Virus record (IMG/VR): IMGVR_UViG_3300009481_000024
Coordinates: 1-43,387 of that record
Source of the DNA: a virus
Reading direction: 5' to 3' (one strand)
Length of the DNA: 43,387 bases
Shown: positions 28,878 through 36,670 of the stretch, piece after piece
Layout of the letters: each line of letters opens with the position of its first letter
Numbering within the stretch: the stretch's first letter is position 1
Position numbers and translations under genes: made by a program
The notes under the pieces: model-generated
Told to the model about the DNA's origin: nothing
The model's database searches: none
What the model saw: the letters and a program-made list of their open reading frames with translations, nothing else

Positions 28878-29800
28878 CTGACGACGAAGAGAGCATCTTA
28901 GTTCAGATGAACAAGGGCTTCCAAGAACTCAGAACTCTCATTCTCACAGTCGGCTCCATCTTGGCCATGCTGATGGCTGGCTTGAATGAAGTCGGATTTA
29001 TCGAATGGGCAGTCGATTCTCTTCTTGACCGAGTGGAAGACGACCCGGATTGGAACCCATATCTCGACGACTGCGGAGAACTTTGGGAAGTTGAAACCGA
29101 TTATTTCATCGTCGAATCAGATGTTGTGTTCAATGTGCAGGCTATTGACCTCAATAGTTGCAACAATGTCCACACAATCCTATGGAATATCACCCTTGGA
29201 GATGAAGTCCGTCAAGGCCAAAGTCACGAATTCCGGAACCAATTGTTGTTCACCGAACGATTCTATGATTTGGAAGAAGGAACTTATCACGCGCTCATCG
29301 AGATAATGAACGGAACCATCGAACTATACGACTACAGAATCATTGACTTCGAACTTGATGAGTCAGAATATGAGTCAGCAGTCTATGGTTGCACTGACTA
29401 CGACGCTACCAATTATGACGAGGAAGCAACTCACGACGATGGAACTTGCGAATACCCAGATGTTATCGCTGACGACTGTGACCCAGCCGTCATGGTGTTC
29501 TATGACGCATACGCTTTCTGGTCCAATAACACCACTCTAAGCACGGCATTCGACGCAGATGTGGACATGGAGTGCCGACTAAACGCAACGGCCTACATCA
29601 CCGTCTATGATAACGAAACAGGCGAAGTTATCACTGATTACGACTATTGGTTTGAGACATACCACATGGATTGGGATTACCGAGATGTTAATTTCACCGG
29701 CAACCAAGAGGATTTCGCAGAACGCGAATTGATGGTTGAATGGATTCTTGAAAGCGAGACAGGGGAAGTCTATGCAGAATGGGTGAGTGAGGTTGGTTAA
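28874..29800 (+). CDS. Acidic membrane-anchored protein with Ca-binding-type motif
   Basis: 308 aa. One N-terminal span (LILTVGSILAMLMAGLNEVG, about 18-40), then an acidic, Asp/Tyr-rich beta domain with several N-x-T/S sites. Residues about 169-190 carry GCTDYDATNYD...THDDGTC, a Cys-closed acidic repeat common in secreted proteins of marine bacteria and archaea. It follows the tape measure gene, so it may be a tail-tip or membrane-penetrating protein, or the protein may come from a host surface gene. SD GAGGGGAG precedes the start. Confidence 0.7.
   Translation: MTDDEESILVQMNKGFQELRTLILTVGSILAMLMAGLNEVGFIEWAVDSLLDRVEDDPDWNPYLDDCGELWEVETDYFIVESDVVFNVQAIDLNSCNNVHTILWNITLGDEVRQGQSHEFRNQLLFTERFYDLEEGTYHALIEIMNGTIELYDYRIIDFELDESEYESAVYGCTDYDATNYDEEATHDDGTCEYPDVIADDCDPAVMVFYDAYAFWSNNTTLSTAFDADVDMECRLNATAYITVYDNETGEVITDYDYWFETYHMDWDYRDVNFTGNQEDFAERELMVEWILESETGEVYAEWVSEVG
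29142..29157. repeat. Dispersed palindrome, CTATTGACCTCAATAG
   Basis: Identical to the copy at 7551; encodes AIDLNSC. Confidence 0.9.
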
Positions 29801-32800
29801 ATGGCGTCAGTGGACCAAGAAATTACAAAACCATTCTCAAGAATGATGAATGGTCTGGTTGAACTTCAACCGATGTGGCCTGCGTTCATCAAGAACGACG
29901 GGGTTGGTGGACTCACAGTGGACCCCACACTCTATGCCTCTTCTTTTGGACCCGATACAAGAGCCGAGGAAGGTGGTTTGAACAGCGAGAATAATACTCC
30001 GGGGGTTCGGGTGGAGGCAATCAAAGACGACGGCACAGTGGCCGCCTCAGACGACGGAAGCAATACCACATTCAAGGTCACACTAACCGGAGCGGGGACA
30101 TTCAATCCCCGATGCAAAGTTCATCAAGCCGGAATTGAAACTGAGTTTCTTTTGGTTGCTCCTTCCAAGGACACGAAGGCGAACGCGCAGACTACCTACG
30201 CCCACACCATCAGCACTAACGACAGGGGATGGGCGGGTGCTATGGACACGACAGACAGCGCTGGTCCATATCCGGTTTTTATGACCGTTCAAGAGTTCGC
30301 AGAAATGCTGGACACCTATCGTCACATCGGAACCAACGATGATGAGAAGGTGGCGTTCTTACCACATGGAAATCAAGGTGGCGGTCTTCACTCCACGGCA
30401 TCAGCCGCAATCAATCCAGCAGTCGCTTCCGACCCTCGAATATCATCGAACACGAATTGGCCTGCCGACGATTCGTCAGCCGCTATTGCTCAGACCCTTG
30501 TTCGAGCAACGGTCTTCATGCCTATGATGCTCGATAACAACCAACTCGACCAGCGGTCCACTAACGCTGACCAAAATTTCGCGGCGGCTTGGCCTCCGAA
30601 TTATAGTTCGGCCGATGCAGATTTGAAGGGATTCTTGACTGCCGATGGAACCGGTCTGTCTCGTTATGACCAACAACCGGACGGTGCAGACAAGACAGTC
30701 ATCCGATACAAAAACTTGGGGCAATCTGGCGACCATAAAATAGGCAAGGTTGGTGGATGGTCACATTATTCCAGCACAGGTTATACTCATGGCCGCGGGA
30801 GTCGAAGAGCCATCGGGTATTCTAATGCAGATATTTCACTCGACTCAACTCCGTCCCTTGGTCCAAAATACAGAATGAGAATGGCGCTGGCTTGCTTCCT
30901 TAGAAATGGTGAATACGACATTACCAGCGGCGGGAATTTGATTCCCTATGTCTATGATGCCGACCGAACTATAGGCGGGAAGAATACTATGACTCTCTAT
31001 CAAGTATGGAACGGGTTGGATGGCTACGGAGCGGCAGGCGGTCATGCGTCTTCTGGATTTATGAAAGACTGCGACGCTCAGATATACCCGATGTTTGATT
31101 TCGTTCAAGGCCCGATTTGCCCAGCGGCACAGGGCGAGAATGCAGGGATGGACGCCATTCAAGGAACCCATCGTGCGTGGCCAAATGTGATGGTTGGAAA
31201 ATACAACCCTTCCGGTAAAAACGGATATTCGATGACTTCCGCTCCGAGCCCCCGAATGTTGTCGGTTCGACCCAACCCAAGACGACTTCCTGTCTTCGGC
31301 GTGGAGATTACCAATGAGGGTCGAATCAAATTTTATGTCGAACTCACCGGGACTTCCGACACCGTTGGAATGCGATGGGGCAACGGTATGCCCGTCTATG
31401 TGAACGGAATGACCGGAAAACTTGGCTCGGGAACTCAGAATATCAATTTTTATCCAGACACATGGATGAACACTCTCGCTGATGGTCCGACTGCTAATCA
31501 AGCCGCATTTACATCGGTCAAGGGAATGGACCTCAACGGTTGGTGGGTTTGCTTCAACAACTCAGATAACACCGCCGGAACCAGCACGACATACGATGCT
31601 CTATTCAGTGACGGAGATAGCACAGCCGTCCGATATGTGACGGTCGAAGCCCAGACGATGAACAAATTCTTCCCATCAACTGCGATTACAAAATACAGAA
31701 TCGGTTCGGCATCATCTCCAACAACGGCGTTCATTCGACAAGGAAGATTGGGAGGCTACATGGCCGGTTCAACTGCCTACTACTATTACGCTCAAAACCC
31801 CCTATCCTCCAACTACGCTCAGTATTACAATTCCGCAACTCAGAATATCCGCATTCCCGGCGTGCCATCTTGGCAGGTCGGAGCCGGAACTTCTGATTCG
31901 AATGTGCCTGTGGGGAATAACGACACTTACCCCGGACGACCTACAATCTTCAAAGCGACAACCCCCAATCAAGCCGGAGTTTATGCTTCCGACCTTCGCC
32001 TCACGCCAAGGGACATAGGACCGAGGAAAAATGGAGATTCGACTTTCGCCGTTAGCCCGACCGCATCGACAGTGGGTGGTGGGTCACTTAGAGTTCCGCC
32101 GCCGGTTGGTTGGGATATGGCGTGGTGCTATATGTGCCGAACAAACCAAACGAACCTTCCGGGTATATCGGCCGGACTACAAACCAATGACTACGGCGAG
32201 AATGTGTATTCTGGGACCAATCCTCAATCGAACCGATTCTGGTTGAGAGATGCGAGCGCTCTCTCCGCGAGATTCAAGAAGGACTCCGATTATTCTTCGA
32301 CAGATTACACCGGCAACTCCTACTCTCGCTGGATTCATCGTGGTCTTTCACTTCCGTTCTGGTCCTACATGGATAACAAAACCGGCAAACACGCTTTCGA
32401 CCACATAAAACCTGTCTCCGCATCTGGAACTTGGCTCTTCGGAAGAAACCGACCGTGGCCAATTCACGAAAGGCTTGGAACTCGACACGGATATACGCCG
32501 AGTCTGTTGTCGTCAGCAAAGTCAGTAGCAAATGACGGAGACTCCTACGATGGGTGGGATGACTACACCCCCGGAACTCAACAGGTTGAGGCCGGTGAAG
32601 AGACAACGAAAACCGGCTTGAGCGAAATGGGTTGCTCTCCGGTCTGGGTCGATTGTGAGATTCGTGGTTGGTTCCCTGTGCAAGAGAACCGAATGACGAT
32701 TATCGAATTCGACAACAACCAAACTTACCCCTTGACCGGACGCCACTCTATGATTACGGGATGGCATTCAAACAACGGGATGGCTGGATTTGGATTCCAT

Positions 32801-34765
32801 CCACTAAATCAGAACGGTCTATTGCAATACCCGAATGCAACGACTTCTGGAAATCAGTTGTTCGGAACCAATAACAATAGTGATGTATGGCAGTCATTCT
32901 CATGGACTGAAAACCGAAGACCAGCCTACTCGGTCAATCGACCAGCGGTCTATGTTTGGGGGAACTCACCCTACTTTGAAAAGGGCTACCCCGGGAACAG
33001 CGACGGCAAATGGACTAACTCAGCGGAATGGCCTTTTGGAAATGGACAAGTTGGATTCGGTTCCTTGGGGAACGGTGTGGGAACAGGAAGTTCATACAAT
33101 GCCACCGAAGGAACAAACACAATTCGAACCTACTTCACCGAAGCAGGTCAGACAATGATACTGAATGGTTCCAACAAAGGAACGGACCCCAATGGTGCAA
33201 CTCCGGTTTGGGGAATGACCATCAAAGCCTGCGACACGGCAGTATCTTCCGCCGCTAACAACTACGATACTCTCATCAAATCCTCATCCGATGAACAGTT
33301 CCACGGCGACGACCCGAACAACGCGATTTCGTCAAAGGATTTCCAACTTGACTACCTCCATCTGAGACAGATACCATCTCCGGCCATGCTCCCATTCAAT
33401 GTCGATACCCTCACTCAGAAGATTACGGACATAGCGAAATACACTCAACTCACCATCGAGGCTGAGAATGTGAAAGCATCGAGTGGGATGGAGATTAAGG
33501 TCAGTATAATGGCCGCTCCTACTCCTGTCTCCGGCAGACCACAGTCCGCGGCAACAACTGTCGTCACCGGATTCGAAGAGATAGACCCGCAGTTCGTTGC
33601 GGGCATTGGTGTAGTGGACTTAACTGAACTCCCAGCCGCGCAGGTCACGAATGGATTCGTCATTCGATACCACTTCTATATCCCCGATTCAACACAAAGC
33701 GAATATCATCCGATTGATTGGAACCAAATTCCAATCATCAGAAAATGGACTCTCAATTACGACCTCAAACCTACGGCAAGTTTGGCGGTAATTGGAAACT
33801 CGTTTAGTGGCGACCTATCGAGCCCAATAGGCACGGAAGTTGGTCACATAATTTCCTTCCGTGGGACAGGAACTACAACTGACCCGGACCGATTGATTTC
33901 CAGCATCAAGTTTGACTTCGGTGATGGGTCGAATACCGGTTGGTTAAATTTTAGCGACCAAACTTTACAATCCACCACATACGACACCGCCCATGTCTAT
34001 TCCAAGGCTGGAACTTTCAGCGCTACTATTCTGACGAAAGACGACAATGAAAATGTGAGCGTAGCAAGTTCCGTGATTTCGGTAGTCGTAGCAGAAGTCA
34101 AACCCGTCGCCCTATTGAGGGCAATACCCCAAATGGTTCGTGCTGGACAGGCGATTACTTTCGACGCCAGCGAATCTTACACACTTTCTTCGGACACCGC
34201 CCGGACTATCGCATCCTACACATTCGACTTTGGAGATGGAAGTTCGACAACTTCCGGTGCTTCACCAAGCGCAACCCACACCTACGCCGCCGCTGGTGAA
34301 TATATGGCGACGGTCACAGCGACCGACAACGCATCTTCGGCAAACACCAGCCAAGCCGCGAAAGTCGTGGTGAAGATTTTGCCAGCAACTCTCGTAGTTC
34401 CATTGGCTCTCAACACAATGCCGTCTGGATTCAAGAGAAACCGACGGGCGTCGTATTCTTCAACAGAAGTTCTCGATGCAGTATATCCCGAGATGGCTGA
34501 TACAGGTCAGCGAAGTGATGAGTTCAAACTCAACGGCTCGTTCCTCAAAGCGACTGCGAATGCAGATATTGACTTCATGGAGGAACTGTTAGTCAGTGGG
34601 GCTCTTGTCGAATTCGAATACGAGGCCGTGAATTATTCCGGAAGCGCAACAGGCAAAACATTCGTGGGGCGCTTGACGAATTTCGACTACGAAAGAGAAG
34701 GTGGGAAGCATGGTGAAACACCTTGGTCGGCCTCGTTAGTGCGAGAAGCAGGGCTCGGGAATTAA
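29801..34765 (+). CDS. Giant tail/adhesin protein with two PKD domains
   Basis: 1654 aa starting directly after the previous stop. Most of it (residues 1-1320) is Gly, Ser, Asn and aromatic rich with no recognised fold, like phage fibres. Two PKD domains follow (about 1323-1430 and 1434-1526), each with the FDFGDGS core and an HVYSKAGTFSATI or HTYAAAGEYMATVTATD end. The last 125 residues (FKRNRRASYSSTEVLDAVYP ...) look like a separate tail-attachment domain. PKD domains mediate adhesion in archaeal surface proteins. Placed after the tape measure gene, it is probably a tail-tip or receptor-binding protein. Confidence 0.8.
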   Translation: MASVDQEITKPFSRMMNGLVELQPMWPAFIKNDGVGGLTVDPTLYASSFGPDTRAEEGGLNSENNTPGVRVEAIKDDGTVAASDDGSNTTFKVTLTGAGTFNPRCKVHQAGIETEFLLVAPSKDTKANAQTTYAHTISTNDRGWAGAMDTTDSAGPYPVFMTVQEFAEMLDTYRHIGTNDDEKVAFLPHGNQGGGLHSTASAAINPAVASDPRISSNTNWPADDSSAAIAQTLVRATVFMPMMLDNNQLDQRSTNADQNFAAAWPPNYSSADADLKGFLTADGTGLSRYDQQPDGADKTVIRYKNLGQSGDHKIGKVGGWSHYSSTGYTHGRGSRRAIGYSNADISLDSTPSLGPKYRMRMALACFLRNGEYDITSGGNLIPYVYDADRTIGGKNTMTLYQVWNGLDGYGAAGGHASSGFMKDCDAQIYPMFDFVQGPICPAAQGENAGMDAIQGTHRAWPNVMVGKYNPSGKNGYSMTSAPSPRMLSVRPNPRRLPVFGVEITNEGRIKFYVELTGTSDTVGMRWGNGMPVYVNGMTGKLGSGTQNINFYPDTWMNTLADGPTANQAAFTSVKGMDLNGWWVCFNNSDNTAGTSTTYDALFSDGDSTAVRYVTVEAQTMNKFFPSTAITKYRIGSASSPTTAFIRQGRLGGYMAGSTAYYYYAQNPLSSNYAQYYNSATQNIRIPGVPSWQVGAGTSDSNVPVGNNDTYPGRPTIFKATTPNQAGVYASDLRLTPRDIGPRKNGDSTFAVSPTASTVGGGSLRVPPPVGWDMAWCYMCRTNQTNLPGISAGLQTNDYGENVYSGTNPQSNRFWLRDASALSARFKKDSDYSSTDYTGNSYSRWIHRGLSLPFWSYMDNKTGKHAFDHIKPVSASGTWLFGRNRPWPIHERLGTRHGYTPSLLSSAKSVANDGDSYDGWDDYTPGTQQVEAGEETTKTGLSEMGCSPVWVDCEIRGWFPVQENRMTIIEFDNNQTYPLTGRHSMITGWHSNNGMAGFGFHPLNQNGLLQYPNATTSGNQLFGTNNNSDVWQSFSWTENRRPAYSVNRPAVYVWGNSPYFEKGYPGNSDGKWTNSAEWPFGNGQVGFGSLGNGVGTGSSYNATEGTNTIRTYFTEAGQTMILNGSNKGTDPNGATPVWGMTIKACDTAVSSAANNYDTLIKSSSDEQFHGDDPNNAISSKDFQLDYLHLRQIPSPAMLPFNVDTLTQKITDIAKYTQLTIEAENVKASSGMEIKVSIMAAPTPVSGRPQSAATTVVTGFEEIDPQFVAGIGVVDLTELPAAQVTNGFVIRYHFYIPDSTQSEYHPIDWNQIPIIRKWTLNYDLKPTASLAVIGNSFSGDLSSPIGTEVGHIISFRGTGTTTDPDRLISSIKFDFGDGSNTGWLNFSDQTLQSTTYDTAHVYSKAGTFSATILTKDDNENVSVASSVISVVVAEVKPVALLRAIPQMVRAGQAITFDASESYTLSSDTARTIASYTFDFGDGSSTTSGASPSATHTYAAAGEYMATVTATDNASSANTSQAAKVVVKILPATLVVPLALNTMPSGFKRNRRASYSSTEVLDAVYPEMADTGQRSDEFKLNGSFLKATANADIDFMEELLVSGALVEFEYEAVNYSGSATGKTFVGRLTNFDYEREGGKHGETPWSASLVREAGLGN
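33815..33830. repeat. Dispersed palindrome, CTATCGAGCCCAATAG
   Basis: One arm mismatch, in the first PKD coding region. Confidence 0.7.
34112..34127. repeat. Dispersed palindrome, CTATTGAGGGCAATAC
   Basis: One arm mismatch, at the start of the second PKD coding region. Confidence 0.75.
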
Positions 34766-34783
34766 GTAGGTGGGCGTTGTCGA

Positions 34784-34951
34784 ATGATTATGATAGACCT
34801 CAGAATCATTGACGCGATAAACGAAGGCGACCTAATTCAATGGTCAGATATTATTCCAGAACAACTCGTTTTGCTCAGTATCTTCGGTGTGACCCTCGGG
34901 AGTGGCGTGCTTTTCCGCCTGTGGCTCTCTTGGCGACCCCAACCCACTTAA
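34784..34951 (+). CDS. Small single-span membrane protein
   Basis: 55 aa with a polar N-terminus and one hydrophobic helix (LVLLSIFGVTLGSGVLFRLW). A weak TATA-like ATTAAGTAGG lies just upstream, with GTGGGCG as at other promoters. Its 3' end overlaps the minus-strand gene that runs toward it. Function unknown. Confidence 0.5.
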   Translation: MIMIDLRIIDAINEGDLIQWSDIIPEQLVLLSIFGVTLGSGVLFRLWLSWRPQPT

Positions 34952-35252
34952 CCGCAAGGGTTCGAAGTGTGGTCTTGGAGACTTCTTGTGTGTCCCTGCG
35001 TAGCATGACTGTCTCGCAGACTCCGTTGCGGACGATTGCGATTACAAGGTTTCCGTTGCTGGACACGCCTGCTCCATCAGTCATTCGGCGGGTCTTGAGG
35101 TCCATAGCGACGACACCAAGGGTCGCCTGCTGGCATCGGCTCCATGCGAGTTCAGTGCGTGCTTCGATGGTTTTCTTCTCGGCGTCTGATAGCCTAACTG
35201 CCATGCGTGCGTAGGCGTGAGGGTCGATTGCGAGTTTCGCGCCGTTCTCCAT
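34875..35252 (-). CDS. Small basic protein, unknown, antisense
   Basis: 125 aa on the minus strand from ATG at 35252, with TATA-like CTTTATAG starting 30 nt upstream (35282). A helical N-terminal part (ARMAVRLSDAEKKTIEARTE) is followed by strands (LVIAIVRNGVCETVMLRR) and a basic tail. It is one of only two minus-strand genes called here, and its promoter is back to back with that of RNA C. A regulator is possible; no family recognised. Confidence 0.65.
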   Translation of the reverse strand: MENGAKLAIDPHAYARMAVRLSDAEKKTIEARTELAWSRCQQATLGVVAMDLKTRRMTDGAGVSSNGNLVIAIVRNGVCETVMLRRDTQEVSKTTLRTLAVKWVGVAKRATGGKARHSRGSHRRY

Positions 35253-35283
35253 GTATAGTCGTAGGAGTTTCCCCCTATAAAGG
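35253..35283 (-). promoter_or_regulatory. Minus-strand promoter of the 125-aa gene
   Basis: Minus strand reads ATATTGATGTTGCGAAACC then TTTATAG: TTGAT, GAAACC and TATA in the strong-class order. Confidence 0.65.
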
Positions 35284-35305
35284 TTTCGCAACATCAATAT
35301 ACTAT

Positions 35306-35350
35306 GACTATCAATGAAAACCTTTATTAATGAAGGGCTACTCCCATAGA
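35306..35350 (+). promoter_or_regulatory. Strong-class promoter of RNA C
   Basis: ATCAATGAAAACCTTTATTAATG, TATA from 35322, then CTACTCCCATAGAATG at the start near 35351. Confidence 0.65.
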
Positions 35351-35698
35351 ATGCCGGAGCGTGGTTCCGGTGCGCGGAATTGACCCCCCATCGGTAGGTG
35401 GGGCGCAACACCGGCGCGGGAAAATAGAAACGGATTAAGCGCGTGGGAACATTGACGACAGGCACTCGGAAGAGAAGGAAGCCACCACTCTAAGGGGACA
35501 CCTATGGGTAGGTAAGAGTCGATTAGTCACGCCACATCTGACGGAGAGAGCCAGCAGATATGCTGGTGGTCTATCAAGAGCCACGGGGAAACCATAAACA
35601 GGGGTGAAGAGAAAAGTCTCCAACGGGAAGAAACGATACGCGCTTTGAGGCTGACCAACCGAAATCCGAGTTCGCCTACACGCGCTGGCGACTATTTT
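35351..35698 (+). ncRNA. Candidate large structured noncoding RNA C
   Basis: About 350 nt with no ORF beyond ten codons from the start. Stems visible by eye: CCGGTG/CACCGG (35367-35372 with 35409-35414) enclosing CCCCA/TGGGG; a long-range AGCGCGTG/CACGCGCT (35438-35445 with 35679-35686); ACTCT/AGAGT enclosing ACCTA-TGGG-TAGGT (35500-35513); and CCAGCA-GATA-TGCTGG (35551-35566). It ends near a short T run (35695-35698). It lacks the SRP, RNase P and tRNA signatures I know. Best candidate in the window for a new RNA family. Confidence 0.6.
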
Positions 35699-35721
35699 CC
35701 CTTAATGGTAGCAACTAAACT

Positions 35722-35746
35722 ATTCATAAAGGTGGGATATTGAGGA
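35722..35746 (+). promoter_or_regulatory. TATA-like promoter of the HD gene
   Basis: ATTCATAAAGG starts 25 nt before ATG 35747. Confidence 0.6.
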
Positions 35747-36334
35747 ATGAGCATGAACGCGGTTGCTAATATCAAAGGAATTTGGGTTGAAGCCCCGCGC
35801 TCGCTTGCTGGCTTTCGTAGCATCCTCGCTTGGATTCCCGAATACGACAATTCTTCCAATCTATTCCACAGTCCGGAGTATCATCCGGAAGGCGACCACA
35901 GTCTGACGGCTCATCTTTCGTTTGCCTTTTCGAAGTGGCATCAAGAAATTCCATGCCTTTGCAACGCTCCCCATTCTCACGAACTCGCTTTCTGGGCTGT
36001 CCTCTTCCATGATATTGGGAAGGACGCTACGGCCAAACAAAAGGTAGGCGGCACATTCAGTTTCATTAAGCACGAGAGCGAAGGCGTGAAAATCTTCAAC
36101 GAGAACTACGCTCATTGGTTTAGCGACGAGGATGCTGAGGCCATCGCCTATTGCATCAAGGAGCATACGAACTTTTGGAACATCGCCAAGCACGGGAAGG
36201 TTGAGGCTATGAAGAACCATCCTCACTTCTGGCTTCTTGCTGAGGTCTGTCTTTGCGACAAGATGGGCTACAAAGATGACGAATGGAGTGAGAGGCTTAC
36301 CTTCTTCGGCTTTGATAAGAAGGAGGTTGAATGA
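35747..36334 (+). CDS. HD-domain phosphohydrolase
   Basis: 195 aa. Metal ligands fit the HD pattern: H56 (SLTAHL), H88-D89 (LFHDIGKDA), H109 (IKHES), H140 (IKEHTNFW) and a late Asp near D171. HD proteins cleave phosphoester bonds in nucleotides or nucleic acids; small viral members may act on dNTPs, cyclic nucleotides or tRNA ends. The substrate is unknown. An SD near its end starts the next gene. Confidence 0.82.
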   Translation: MSMNAVANIKGIWVEAPRSLAGFRSILAWIPEYDNSSNLFHSPEYHPEGDHSLTAHLSFAFSKWHQEIPCLCNAPHSHELAFWAVLFHDIGKDATAKQKVGGTFSFIKHESEGVKIFNENYAHWFSDEDAEAIAYCIKEHTNFWNIAKHGKVEAMKNHPHFWLLAEVCLCDKMGYKDDEWSERLTFFGFDKKEVE

Positions 36335-36643
36335 ATGACTGAGATAACACACCCGGACCTAATACTGACTGTGGACGACCATCTCCGATTTCGTGGAGTT
36401 GTGTATGGACCCGACGGAGCATTGACGCTTTGGACGCTTGAATTTGAAAACACAGGCAGGGAAGAACTTGCTGAAATGATATTGGAACCCGAAAACTCAA
36501 TGTTCGGACCGAACTTGAATGCGGCCGTTGAAGTCATAGTTCCCGAAAGAGTTCGTAAGGCTAAAGGAGATTATCGGCTGATAAAATACATTCCTTGGGA
36601 AAATGTAAGGACATGGGCGACAAAGACCTTAGCGAAGGCGTGA
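36335..36643 (+). CDS. Small alpha/beta protein, unknown
   Basis: 102 aa. GGAGG at 36322-36326 lies exactly 8 nt before the ATG. Strands (LILTVDDHLRFRGVVYGPDG, LTLWTLEFENTG) then a helix and a final helix. No family recognised. It precedes the 2123-aa gene and may be a chaperone or regulator of it; this is only positional. Confidence 0.65.
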   Translation: MTEITHPDLILTVDDHLRFRGVVYGPDGALTLWTLEFENTGREELAEMILEPENSMFGPNLNAAVEVIVPERVRKAKGDYRLIKYIPWENVRTWATKTLAKA

Positions 36644-36670
36644 AGAACCCGCTATGGGTCTTGAACATCT

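Noticed and set aside
35351-35698. RNA C as SRP RNA, RNase P RNA or group I intron
   Set aside because: It has a GGAAG...GGAAGC stretch but not the SRP helix 8 core, no RNase P conserved core, and no intron P/Q/R/S elements or interrupted gene.
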